NCBI RefSeq assembly: GCF_014633365.1
Contig: NC_068346.1
Location: 19,799,030 to 19,863,029 of the forward strand
Direction: 5' to 3'
DNA length: 64,000 bases
DNA from: Diospyros lotus
Taxonomy: Eukaryota > Streptophyta > Magnoliopsida > Ericales > Ebenaceae
Positions 47,682-59,212 of the stretch are shown here, piece by piece. Below the pieces are notes generated by a model. The model was not told where the DNA came from. It saw only the letters and a program-made list of their open reading frames with translations, and searched no databases. Positions within the stretch are counted from its first letter, which is position 1; each line of letters begins with the position of its first letter. The translations under genes were made by a program, and so were the position numbers.

Positions 47682-50339
47682 TGTAACGCCCCGCTCCCAC
47701 TTACGGGTGTTACTCGTGAACAATTGCTCGAATTCTCCACCTGCCCGGCCTTTGGTGAAGGGCGGACCATGTTTCAAGACGAAACGCCCTAGGTGGGAAC
47801 TAGGCTCGTCCTTCCCTTCCCTCAGCCCCAGGATTCATTAGCGGAATTGGGCTTCAACCACACCGCATTTGGTTGAAAGAAGACTCATGAAAATGCCCAA
47901 CCGTCATTTTCTTAATTACATTTAATTATTTTTCCATCCAAGAATTTTACCGGGCTCCGAAAAAATCACCATTTAAATCAATCCATTGATTGATTACCAA
48001 TTTTGGAAGAAAAGCTCAAATTTTTAATTTTCAAAAATTTCGGCATTTCTCCCCAAAATGCTTGAAAAACCTCTTTATTTTGAAAATTCCTCCGGAGCCC
48101 AAAATCAATTAAGAATTGCCCCAAAATTCTCATTTTTTTAGAATTTTAAAAACATTTTGGCCGGCGGGGTCCACGGCGTGCCCCGGGGCCTCGCTGCGCG
48201 CTGGCAGCGCACAATGGCCACGGGCCGCGTGCCCGCACGGGCCCCCGCTCGGCCCAGTGCCCTAGCGCGCCACCGCGCGCACCCGTGCGGCCCAGCTGCG
48301 GCCCCAACCTGCTGCCATGCTGCTGCCACCTGCTGCTGTTGCCTCCTGCACTTTTTTTTCCTTTTTTATTTTTTTTTCTCTTGGGCCTTTAAACCCATAT
48401 TTTTCCAGAAAATTACACACCTCTAAATGCATTTAAAATATCCACTTCTCACATTCCAAAGCCTTTTTTTCTTCCTAATTAAGGCTTAAGCAACACCCTT
48501 GATGCTTCCACAACAACTCATACCAAAAGTGAGATTTAACCTAGGCTTCAACATGCCATAAACCTCAATCTCATCTCAATTTAAAATCAACACTTCAAAA
48601 GAAAATACACTCATAACTTTGGCTTTAAAAAGCCATTATCAATCAAATAAGTTTACATTTCTTAAATCAACACCACAACCTAGGCTTCCATAAGCCATAA
48701 ATTTACAACAAAAAGTATAATACACCATGAGCTTCAACCACAAGCTTGTAACTTTTTCTTTTCTCCTTTGAGATAAGAACAACCTACAAGGGGAGGATAA
48801 AACCTCATGAGCTCAAAAGCTCAGTAAGGGTGCATATGCAAAGTAAATATAAGTATAACAAATCTATGTAATGGCAAATGCATGCAATCATGGTTAGGTT
48901 ATTCCATCCTCACAACCCAACATGGTTTGAGGCATCAACCTACCACTTCATTCCCACCCCCATGGCAATAGGTCTCATGTACAAGTAAAGTATGCAAAGA
49001 GATACATAAAAAATTTATGCAACCTACTTACAATGCAATGCAAGGACTCCACCACATAGGGCCATCCCTTACCTTAACATTCTTCTCTTTGAAGATTTAA
49101 ATCCTCTTCTCAAGAGAGCTCCCCCATCCTCTTCTCCCATCTAGGATGAAATTCCAACATGCCACTTACTTTACATACTAACATATTAAAGTAAAGAGAA
49201 GGAAGAAATAAACTTACTTTGATTCCTTCATCTTCTTCTCTCTTTTCTTCTCTTTTCTTCTCCATTTCTTTCTCCAAATGGCCAAAGGAAGAGAAGACTT
49301 CCTTACTTGCCATTTTATACTAGTTCCCCATATTTCAAGAATGCATCCTAGCCACTCACTAAAGGCACAATCCATGTGCTTAAGGGAAAACTAAATCTCA
49401 ACCATCCATTTTAATAAACAAGACTTCTCTCTTGGAGAAAACACAAGAAGCACAACCCATGCCATTTAGTCTTATTAGATCTCCACCCTTGATCTTGACT
49501 TGAAATCCCAAAAATAGAATTTCTTTTCTATTTATTTAATTTGGTCATTTTCCCCCATCACACGAGAGACCACTTTGAATGACATAATCACTTTCTTTCA
49601 CATTTAAATAAATCCCACAATTTTTCAAAGCATTAATGGGTGACCATTTTCCCATTTTCTTTTTGCATTTATTTAAATCTCATATTTTTCAAGGCATTAA
49701 TGGTGACCATTTACCATTTTCATTTGGATTTACTTTAATCCATATAATCATGCCTCTCATTAAATGCTTGAAAGACCAAAATCATTTCCTTTTGCATTTA
49801 ATTAAATCCTTCTCCAACTCATAAATCCACTTATATATATGCTCCCACATTTCTAATATATATTTTTCTCTCAAATTTCCAAGATTATGCCAAGTGTCAC
49901 TCTAAGACACGAACTTGGCTTCCAATTCTTTATCTTGGTCCTCCATGTGGCATTACCACATTAATTCACCATTTTAGGGAAAAATTAATTATTTTTTCAA
50001 ATAATTCAATATCCATTTTCCCTATTTTCCATAATTAATTTCCTTTATGGAAATAAATTCCAAAATTCCCAAAATATCCTTTGAGAATTTATTAATCTCA
50101 TATATCTCCATATAAATACCAAATTGGGATTTAATTCACTTACATCCCTAACTCCTCATAGGAATTATTTTTAATTTACCAAAATACCCTTTTTATTGGA
50201 CTTCACTATCCAAATTACTAAAATGTCCCTCTCATAGGGCACCCTCAATCTCAAGGATCCATCACCTTCTCAAGAGTATTTTTGAAATTTTCTCCCTTCC
50301 ATTCTCATTCTCTTAAGACCGGGATTACTGGGTGTTACA
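47682..50339 (-). mobile_element. Solo LTR, chromovirus-like, within copia gag
   Basis: Exact CTAAA duplication (47677-47681 and 50340-50344). On the minus strand it begins TGTAACACCCAGTAATCCC and ends GGGGCGTTACA. The same family starts again at 63462, with the shared GAGAAGGTGATGGATCYTT block. The interruption of an otherwise continuous gag frame confirms the boundaries. Confidence 0.88.
48160..48345. other. GC-rich island in solo LTR
   Basis: About 185 bp of strongly GC- and CpG-rich sequence (GCGCGC, GGGCCGCGTGCCC, CACCGCGCGCACCCG) ends in CTGCTG-type repeats, inside an otherwise AT-rich LTR. The frames open across it on both strands are a composition effect. Confidence 0.8.
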
Positions 50340-50511
50340 CTAAACCTGAAGAAGATTGGGATGAAAGAGACATCAAATCTATCAAATTAAATGCAACAAC
50401 CATGAATATGTTGCAATATGTGCTAAATGTTGAAGATATAACCTAATATGCTCTAGTGAGTTAGCTAAAGAAATATGAGACAAGCTAGAGGTAACTCATG
50501 AGCACACATAA

Positions 50512-50845
50512 TGTTATGCCCTAATGCTGATTTAGATGACATCTAGTGGGTTTAATGATGTAAATTTTGCAAATTAATAAAATTCTCATTTCTTCATTCA
50601 TACCTCTCTAATTATATATGAATAAGTCCCTAGATCTCCTAATAAAGACCTCATTCTTAAGTTGTTAAGAATATGTGATGAGAACCTTTAGTACAAGATT
50701 TCTTAAAGTGATACCTAATCCTTAGATTAATCAGATGGGGACTATGATTAATTGATTATAGATTAGCACATGGGCTACTACCTTTGATTAGTATGAGATA
50801 CTAATGACAAAGGATGGTGAGTCACATACCATATTACATAAGATG
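50512..50845 (+). mobile_element. LTR B family fragment
   Basis: Starts TGTTATGCCCTAATGC and runs parallel to 38017: ACATCTAGTGGGTTT, AAGTCCCTAGATCTCC, CAGATGGGGACT, GTCACATACCATATTACATA. It is cut at about 50845 by the family M LTR. Confidence 0.6.
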
Positions 50846-50851
50846 TATGAA

Positions 50852-51250
50852 TGGGAACGCCAACTCTTGATGTATCATACAAGGGTTTTACTAATTTTCA
50901 AAACTTTTTCAAAAACTCATATAATATGCAACATAAATAAAACACAAGAACACCTTGCAAGACCCACTATCAACAACCATATGCAAGGAAAATGTAACCA
51001 GACCATAGAGGTTTAGAATGTATACCTCACTGGCAGTTTTGATTCTAATGAAGATGATGAATATCCTCCCAAGGTAGCAACCTTTTGCTTATCGGCGGCT
51101 CCCGAATAGCTCTACCAAATAGTTCAACTATTTTAATTAGTTTCCGAATGATTCATCCGACCCTTGAAAACACAAAGGCCCTAGTTAATCCACTCTCCAA
51201 GTAGGAAATGAATCCTGCAACTTAGCCTATGTGCTAGCTAAGATAAATTT
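50852..51250 (-). mobile_element. Copia-like LTR (family M), left piece
   Basis: Matches 33261 onward (GGTTTAGAATGTATACCTCA, GCGGCTCCCGAATAG, CTATGTGCTAGCTA). It continues at 63093-63461 beyond the copia element, as shown by the shared blocks AATCCAATAGCCTC and GGCTCTAGAAGAAGAAGG. The insertion site is AATTT/AATTC. A (GA)n tract (63388-63446) closes the right piece. Confidence 0.6.
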
Positions 51251-54200
51251 TGTTAGTTCTATATAATAGAAAATATATCCCAAGAGGGGGGTGAATTGGG
51301 ATTCGGGGTAGATTTTCGATAATTTGAAAAACTTTAGCTTACAGGATACTAGGTTTCAAAACCTGTAGGAGTATGTTTCGAAACTAACCTCTCTGTTAAG
51401 TGTGTTTTGAAACACAGATGAGTATGTTTCGAAATCTAGCTAACTGGAAGGTATGTTTTGAAACCTTTCTCTCTGGTTTTCCTATTTTAAAATTCCTTTA
51501 GCTTTTGAAAATAGTTTCTTTTGAATGCATAGGCAACAACAGTAAGCAAGAGGAATAATCAAGACACGAGTACACGAGATTTATAGTGGTTCGGCACCCG
51601 CCTACTCCACTACCTTCAAGCTTACCCACTTGAAGGATTTTCAACCACAATCACTTTCACTAGTGATCAAACACACTAAGGGTTTTACCACGGTTCATCC
51701 TAAAATCTTACACGGTGAGTTTTTCTGGCTTAACTCAAATGTTCACCACAATGAGCTTTTTCAGGATAAACTCGAACCTTACAACTTGTGAGTTTTAGGC
51801 TCAACTTAAACAAGATAAATAAAGTTTATCTCTTACAGCCTGATAGATTTAATGCAATGAAACTGATGAGTGCATAATTCCATATATTTATTTCCCTTAC
51901 ATATGGTCTCTTGGGTGAGATTTATGCCTTATTGTGTTGATTTATACTTATTTTTATGGTTAAGGCAATTTTGGATAGGTTAGAATAAATTGGGCCTTTA
52001 CTTACAAAATTTCAGCTTTTTAATATTTTGACCTTTTGGGCTTCTTGCAGATTTTTGAACATGTTAGAGTTCAAGAACATGAATAAGGTCTTCAAAGATT
52101 TTGTATAGGACTTCTTGGGATTTCCATAATGGTATGATTTTTCTGAATCTGAGTTCGTTTGGGCCTCCAAATATTGCTTCAAGTTAGGGCCGAGAAGCTG
52201 GGCTAAATCCTAATTGGATTAGAATTCTACACAAACATGGAATCTTTAAAAGGCCATAACTTGAGCTTCTGATGTCCAAATCGAGTTATTAAAAATCCTA
52301 AATTAATCTAAACATTCTGAAATACAATTATTAAGAAGGGGCCGAAGCCCAAAACGCTCGTTATCCAACCCAAAATGGGATTTTAAGTTACGGGAGTCTA
52401 GGAGCCCTAATTCCTTGGCTGATTTGGATTCTTTGTTGGGGGATATTTAATGTCTTGATCCAAGCTCGAGAGGGGGGACATCCAGGAAGCAAAAGAGGCA
52501 GAGAAGCACATCCAAGAGGAGGAAGAAGCATCATTTTCATATTTTTCTCTTTTTTTTGTGTTCTTTCTCTCATTATGTGTGGTTAAACTTTGGTTTTTCG
52601 GTAGAAGGATATTTTGAAGGCATGGTGAAGAACACTGTGAGATCTTTTTGAGTTTATTTGCAATCTGATTTTCTCTTGAATATTCATGTATCTTCTTATT
52701 TTAATGTTTATGATTGTGTGTTTTGATTGCATAGACGGTCGCTATTCAATTCCTGATGCATGATCTATTGCTAGCTTAAATACCAAATCCGTAATTGTTT
52801 GGTCTTTCTTGCATAAGTAGCAACTAGGGTTGATGATTATGGATAAGTTTTCGTTCAATTCCTAGGGAGTACATGTGTTGAATTAAATAAACCGAGCTTG
52901 TGTATTTATTATTCAGATTTGGTCTTGTTTCCACAAAGTTTAATGCTGTCATTGAATTAAATTCTAGAGAGCTTGTTCTAGGGTTGTTTGAAGGTAAGAG
53001 TTAATTGAAGAGCTTGTTTTAATTAATTAAGAAGTATGGGAAACATTGAATGAACAGAGCTTGCTGTTCTTTCTAAGGTCAAGTATTTAAGGAAAATTAG
53101 TGACTTTGGCATCAATGATCAGTGTTATAACCATTGGTGGATCAATCCCTTCTACTAGAAGCGTTTCTATTGATTACTTTAATTTTTTTACATTCTGATT
53201 TGTCTTATTAATTTAGAATAATATTTTGTTTTAAATTGTTTAAATTTCAAAATACAAACCCCAATCGTTTCTTCTATTTATTATAATTTTTCAAAGGAAT
53301 AGATCTAATCAATCCCTATGGATATGACCTTGCTCATCACTATCACAATTCATATTTTTAAGAGCAAGAATTTATTATTTGTTGGATTCGACACCCATCA
53401 GAAACCTTCTTACCAATATGGTTGTACAAACCTTCTTGGTTTGAGAATAGGAGAGCTTGGATGAAAGAATGCTTTAGCTCTCTTCTCCTTTTTCACTCCA
53501 CACAACACAGTTTAAGATGGATACAGAAGATCTTCGTTGGATGCTTGTCAATTGTTTTCTTTCACATGTGCTTGTGAGTGTGACTTATGTCTCTTGAGAG
53601 TGTATATGAGTAAGTGCTTGCTCTCTCTTGTTCTTGTGTGTTGTGGATTATCTTTATATCTTTAAAGACCTGCTATATATATATATATCAAGAAACAAGA
53701 ATGTGGTTGTAAATAGCTGTTAGAGAGAACATTAAAAAAGTAGGTTTTGAAACATGCATATTATGTTTTGAAACATCACATAAATAGACCAGGGTTTCAA
53801 AACATGAACATTAGATTTTGAAACATCATAGCTTCTAGCTAGATAAAGCACTTAGAGATACAGACAAGTGGGAGACAATATCCTTAAGGAATCTTATAGC
53901 CATTAGGATATAAAATATGTCTCCACTCAACCATTTAACAAATAAGTTTGCAAGGCATGGAGAAGTCATTTAAAAATGATTCTAAAAGCTTTTTGGATTA
54001 AATAAAACATTCAGCTCCCATGCTTCTTGGTTTTGAAAACATTATGCTGACAGAGTGTAAGAGGTTTCGAAACATAGATACGAGGTTTCGAAACATACTT
54101 CAAAAACTTCTTTCAAAACATATGCAACTCAAAAAACATCCGAATGCTCTACAGACAGAGACATAGGTTTTGAAACATGATAGGGTAGGTTTCGAAACAT

Positions 54201-54501
54201 ACTTCTTAAATTCAAGATTGGTTTCAAAATACGATATGCAGATTTAGTAAACATTTAAACTTAAATCAAGACCATTTCGAAACACATAGAGAAACATATA
54301 AGCACAGTGTTTCGAAACATAATCACATGGTTTCGAAACATCATACATGCATTTGGATTCTATCAAACATTTAAGCATTCATGCCTAAAACTTTTTATGC
54401 ATTGTTTCAAAATATGAAAGCTTATTTCGAAATATGATTTTCACAAAGATAGATTTTGCATCAAACACAGTTTCTCATATACCAAAAAATATGATATAAC
54501 A
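51251..54501 (-). repeat. 3' LTR of the copia element
   Basis: Plus-strand ends TGTTAG...TATAACA. Net length about 1709 bp after removing the solo LTR at 51864-53400, against 1715 bp for the 5' LTR. TTTCGAAA motifs are present throughout the outer parts. By eye the first 200 aligned bases of the two LTRs differ at roughly one base in 20, plus one 25-bp indel (near 61580). Confidence 0.88.
51864..53400 (+). mobile_element. Solo LTR nested in the copia 3' LTR
   Basis: Exact GAAAC duplication (51859-51863 and 53401-53405). Ends TGATGAGTGCATAATTCC and TTCGACACCCATCA, with 5-bp inverted termini TGATG/CATCA. The sister 5' LTR at 62020 shows the empty site. No internal region. Ends of this type occur in gypsy (Athila/Tat-like) LTRs; the lineage and strand are tentative. 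Confidence 0.85.
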
Positions 54502-54520
54502 ATTCTCCCCCTATTTTTTG
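54502..54520 (-). other. Polypurine tract of the copia element
   Basis: On the minus strand AAAAAATAGGGGGAGAAT lies directly before the 3' LTR start TGTTATATC. A second GGGGGAGA run is at about 54774-54782. Confidence 0.75.
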
Positions 54521-54958
54521 ATAATGATGAAAACCTTTTGAAAAATCAATATGCACTTTAACCATACACATAACTCCCCTGTAAACTTATATTGGAGTTA
54601 GAAATACAAACCTTGAAATGGCACATCCTCTTTTGCATTTGTTTGAAACTACACAACATAAAAATTCTCTTGATACCAAGAGTTAGTGTTTCAAAAATAA
54701 GACCAATAGGTTTGCTCAATGCATGTTTGATACCAATTTAATTAAGCATACATTTCATACATTTTTCTTATGTTTCTCCCCCTTTTTATCATAACCAAAA
54801 AATATGGTAATCAAGTTGAAATATTCATGAACACAAGCAAAGTACCAAGAGTAACTGAATAGGAATGCATTTAAAAAGATCCAATATTTTGCAAAACAAA
54901 ATCCAACATAATAACACATAGATAGTCAATTACAGAACATAGAAATCAACTGAAAAGT

Positions 54959-56184
54959 CTAGGGAGATGGGGAGGTAGGGGCACTAGGACTTAGGTGACT
55001 AGCTACCAACTCTTCTAAATTCCCTAGTTGATCCCTAAGACTGTCAAGGTAGTCTTTCGTTTGGCGGTGGTTTTCATTGACCTTGTTGTTTAAAGCTTAT
55101 AGTTGAGTCCCAAAAGTGGCTTGAATAGCCAGGACGTCATCAAACTTCTGAGTCATAGAGGCAAAGCCTTCAGCCATAGTGGACTGAAGCGATGCTAGCA
55201 TGTCGGGTGTGACTTGAGAGGAGGGTCCAGCTTCGGTGGCTGGAACGTCTTCATCTTCTCCATCTTCTTCTTCCTTAGCTTGTTCTTCCTCTTGAGCATC
55301 CGCTTGAGCATCCATCTCAAAACTAAATCTATGGTGATGGTGAATCATTTTGGTATGTCTCTTGTTCACCTCATCATATCTATATCCTATTTTGGTAAGA
55401 GATGCATGATTGAAAAGAGTAATCTTTGATATCGGAAGAATGTATGAAGATTGGATAGATAGAAACTTTGTTTAGATAAATGCTAAAAGTAAGCAACCGT
55501 AAGGAAGAGATTGCTTATGATGAGCATGAGCATTTACCATTTTATTACAGATAATGGAAGGAAGGTTGATTGGCTCATTATCCATAAACTTTCCCATGAA
55601 CCATAGGTCCTCGAGATAAAGTTTGGCATAGTTTCCCTTCCTAGGGTGTAAGACTTGACAAATAATAATATGAAGGATATGAAGGCATTTATATTGGTAA
55701 AAGCCTCTTTGAGATTTGGGTTTCCAAAAATTTTCCTACAAGCATCTAGGGATTTGAATGTGTAAGGGACGTAGATGGCTCTTGTGGCTGGAATGTCTAA
55801 GTAAACAGCCATTAAGTTAGGGTTTATTTTAAGTTCAGTATTTTGAAGAAAAGTTTGAAAATGATAAGTGTATTCATGCCCATCAAAATACATTTGAGCA
55901 TTTAAATAAAGGATTCGAACATAATCTTGAAGTGCTAGAGTTCTAAGCTTGAGAAGTTGCAACCAATTTCGATTTTTTAACGAAGTAAGATAGGAAAAGT
56001 TCACTTTTTCTAAGATATCAATGTCAAAAGAGCGATCAGGATTTACCTCACATTTTTCAAATAGAGATTTGAAAGATTGGAATGCTTGAGGATTGGGAAA
56101 ATCATCATTGTACTCTTGAGGAGGAGGAGACGACGAGATATGGGTACGTTGACGCTTTTCGACAGTCCTCTTTGATCTCACCAT
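54959..56184 (-). pseudogene. Extra 3' ORF of the copia element (env-like position), broken
   Basis: Starts MVRSKRTVEKRQRTH at 56184. The N-terminal part (about 165 residues, to near 55690) resembles the 'putative plant transposon protein' domain (YVRILYLNAQMYFDGHEYTY, then a P.LMAVYLDIPA-type block). That likeness is from memory of the family, so moderate. After one frameshift near 55690, the other frame reads on through IINLP-like and CLLLAFI segments, an internal stop at 55472-55474, an acidic glutamate-rich stretch (55300-55240) and a second stop at 55097-55099. It ends with a heptad-like tail at 54959. The original product would be about 408 residues. I see no clear signal peptide or envelope fusion features, so 'env-like' refers to position only. 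A TATA box and leader of its own precede it. Confidence 0.65.
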
Positions 56185-56580
56185 GATTGATTTGCAAGAG
56201 TAGAGTGAGAGATTAAGAGTGGGTGTGCAAGAGAGAGAGGTTTCGGAAGCTAGGGTTTCGAAATAGAGAGAAAATTTTGGAGAAAATAAAAGTTTGAAAC
56301 CGTTCGGGTATTTATAATCCCGATTCTAGGTTTCGAAACATGATGCTTATGTTTCAAAACATACCTCTCTGGAAAACAGGTTTCGAAACATGGATCAAGT
56401 ATGTTTCGAAATAACACTCTCTAGAAAATAGGTTTCGAAACATGGGACAACATGTTTTGAAATACAACTCTCTGGAAATTGTGTTTCGAAATAAGATAAT
56501 ATGGCGTTTTGAAACATGATTTTCTCGATGCAGCACATGTTTCGAAACATGAATGAGATGTTTCAAAACTTATTTAAGCA
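56185..56580 (-). promoter_or_regulatory. Putative internal promoter of the extra ORF with TTTCGAAA array
   Basis: On the minus strand TATAAATA lies at 56316-56309, 125 bp before the ATG at 56184. Between them is a CT-rich leader (ACCCACTCTTAATCTCTCAC). Upstream (56331-56560) are six exact TTTCGAAA motifs and several TTTTGAAA/TTTCAAAA variants, the same motif that fills the element's LTR U3. This is a promoter-like layout for a separate transcript; transcription is not shown by the sequence. Confidence 0.5.
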
Positions 56581-56629
56581 GAAATACTTAGATTCAAATT
56601 TTGATAAAACCAAATCTAAAACTTGATTT

Positions 56630-58073
56630 CCAACAAATTAAGGCACGATCTAAAGTGTTCGAACTTCGCACTCTCCAATGGTTTGGTAAAGATATCGGCC
56701 ACTTGATTGTTTGTACCCACAAATTCTAAAGTAATATCTTCTTTTTGAACATGATCTCTTAAAATATTGTGTTTGATTTCAATATGCTTGGTTCTTGCAT
56801 GGAATATCGGGTTTTTGGATAAAGCTATTGCACTCAGGTTATCACACTTGATTGGAGTTCTTTCTTAATGAATGCCATAGTCTTCTAGTTGGTGCTTAAT
56901 CCATAAAACTTGTGTGCAACATAAACTAGCCGCTACATACTTAACTTTGGTTGAGGATAAGGCAATGGTGTTTTGCTTCTTGCTAACCCAAGACACTAAA
57001 GAGTTTCCTAGAAAGTGGCATATTCCAGTTGTACTTTTTCTATCGATTTTACATCCTCCATAATCAGCATCGGTAAAAGCCTTAGCTTGAAATCTTTTGA
57101 TTTTGCATAGAACAGGCATAAGTTTTCAAAACCTTTGATATATCTTAATATTCTTTTAGTGGCTTTTAAGTGAGACTCTTTTGGATCGACTTGATACCTA
57201 GCGCACATACCCACACTAAATACAATGTTGGGTCTAGAGGCCGTTAGATATAACAAAGAGCCAATGATTCCTCTATATAGCTTTTGGTTTACCGATTTCC
57301 CTTTCTCATCTTTATCAATGTCATTTGATGAACTCATAGGGGTAGAGATAGGCTTACACTCATTCACTCCAAATTTAGCTAAGATTTCTTTAATGTACTT
57401 AGCTTGACTTAGATAGGTTCCTTTAGGTGTTTTCCTGATTTGAAGACCTAAGAAATAATTCAATTCTCCCATCATGCTCATTTCAAATTCATTTTGCATT
57501 ATTGAGGCAAATTCATCACATAGACTAAGATTTGATGATCCAAATATAATGTCATAACATAAATTTGGACAATCAATATATCATTCTTTTTCTTTTTGAT
57601 GAAAAGAGTTGTATCTACCTTTCCTCTTTGAAATCCATTTCTTGTAAGAAGCCTACTTAGCCTTTCATACCAAGCTATAGGAGCCTGTTTTAAACCATAT
57701 AGGGCTTTAGTAAGCTTGTATACATGATTTAGATATTTTGGATTTTCAAAATCAGGAGGTTGTTTTACAAACACTTACTCCGAAATGAAACCATTTAAGA
57801 ATGCACTCTTAACATCCATTTGGTATAAGGTGAAGTTCTTGTAGCATGAGAAAGATAATAAGATTCTTATAGCTTCCAATCTTGCTACCGGAGCATAGGT
57901 TTCATCATAGTCAATGCCTTCTTCTTGACTATATCCTTGAGTAACACTAATCTAGCCTTATTTCTAATGATATTACCATTCTCATTAAGCTTGTTTTTGA
58001 ATACCCATTTTGTTCTAATGATAGGATGATCTAATGGTTCGGGTCCAAGACACCAAACTTCATTCTTTTCAAA
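56630..58073 (-). pseudogene. Copia reverse transcriptase and RNase H, multiply frameshifted
   Basis: The RT copies element RNA into DNA and RNase H degrades the template. Visible pieces: YKLTKALYGLKQAPIAWYER (57499-57774 frame), the MGELNYFLGLQI and RPNIVFSVGMCARYQ blocks (57008-57499), and the RNase H segment AFTDADYGG...STTGICHFLG...WVSKKQ (56865-57119). The YVDD catalytic motif is destroyed by a one-base deletion at about 57553-57557. Two further frameshifts and several stops follow, including one at 56865. In RNase H the usual STxAEY reads STKVKY, so the catalytic Glu appears lost. Not functional. Confidence 0.88.
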
Positions 58074-59212
58074 TTAGTTTAGCTCATCTTGCATAGCCTC
58101 AACCCATCCATCATCATTTAGGGCTTCTTGAACACTTTTGGGTTCTATTTGAGAAATTAGAGCTAGATTGATTTTTACTCTTAAAGAAGATCTAATTGAT
58201 ACTCCCTTTCTAGGATCTCCTATGATTTCACTATCTTTGACATAGTTTCTTTCTCTTGGAAATGAGACTTCTTTTTGATTTTTAGGATTTTGAATATTGT
58301 TTTGATCTTCCTCTTCATTGATTTGAAGTTGATTTATCTTGTTTGAAATGACTTCTAGATCATCATCATTATTTCTTATTATTGGATTTTCATCAAACAC
58401 TATATGAATTGATTCTTCTATGACTAGTGTTCTTTTGTTAAAGACTCGATAGGCTTTACTTTGAGATGAATAACCTATGAATATACCTTCGTCACTCTTA
58501 GCGTCAAACTTTCCTAGTTGATCCTTTCCATTGTTTAGAATAAAGCACTTGCACCCAAAAGGATGGAAATACGAAATATTGGGTTTATTATGTTTAAACA
58601 GTTCATATGGGGTTCTCTTAATGATAGGTCTTATTGATACCCTATTTACAGTTTCAACCCAAAAATACTTCAACAAATCATTTTCTAATAACATAGTTCT
58701 AGACATTTCTATAAGGGTTCTATTCTTTCTTTCAACAACTCCATTTTGTTGGGGCGTTCTAGAGACTGAGAAGTTATGATGAATTCCATTTTCTTGACAA
58801 AAAGATTTAAATTCTTGATTCTCAAACTCTCCACCATGATCACTTCTTATTTGCTTAATCTTTAAGTCTTGTTCATTTTGGAGTCTTTTGCATAATCTAG
58901 ATAAGGATTTAAATGCATCACTTTTGCTTCCTAAAAATAATACCGATGTAAACCTTGAAAAATCATCTACTATAATTAAGGTATAGGATTTTCCTCCTAT
59001 ACTTTGAGTTCTCATAGGACCAAACAGATCTAGGTGAAGAAATTCTAGAGGTCAAGATGTGCTAATTGAGTTGATAGGCTTGAATGAAGATCTAGTTTGT
59101 TTTCCTTTCATGCAAATGCCACAAACATGATCCCTTTTAAATTTTATATTAGGCAAGGCTCTAACTAGATGCTTTTTAGCTAATTTATCAATTAAGTTCA
59201 TGTTAGCATGTC
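58074..59212 (-). pseudogene. Copia integrase
   Basis: Integrase inserts the element DNA into the genome. The 59015-58074 frame holds the catalytic core: the first Asp in TLIIVDDFSRFT, the second in IRSDHGGEFENQEF, and the Glu in PQQNGVVERKNRTL. A copia-type C-terminal segment follows (GCKCFILNNGKDQLGKFDAK, FIGYSSQSKAYRVFNKRT). The N-terminal zinc-binding HHCC region lies in another frame at about 59050-59210 (CGICMKGKQTR visible). A stop at 58074-58076 separates it from RT; it reads on into the RT N-terminus (KTVWxLVPRP-like block). Confidence 0.88.

Larger units (their letters stand above)
47484..50511 (+). pseudogene. Copia gag N-terminal fragment, split by a solo LTR
   Basis: The frame opens MAQVPSGNIYKS at 47484. 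It carries the copia gag signature NPPFFDGNN then AYWKNRM, and resumes after the solo LTR (50345) as PEEDWDERDIKSIKLNA. Removing the LTR and one CTAAA copy leaves the frame continuous across the site. At least six in-frame stops are seen (two before the insertion, four or more after). Gag coats the element RNA in cytoplasmic particles; this copy cannot. It is cut off at 50511 by an LTR B fragment. Confidence 0.75.

Noticed and set aside
48138..48426. Overlapping frames on both strands in GC-rich DNA
   Set aside because: Composition effect of the GC island in a solo LTR; no domain, and stop codons are rare in GC-rich sequence.
54959..56184. Retroviral-type envelope gene
   Set aside because: No signal peptide, cleavage site or membrane anchor is visible; only the position matches an env-like gene.
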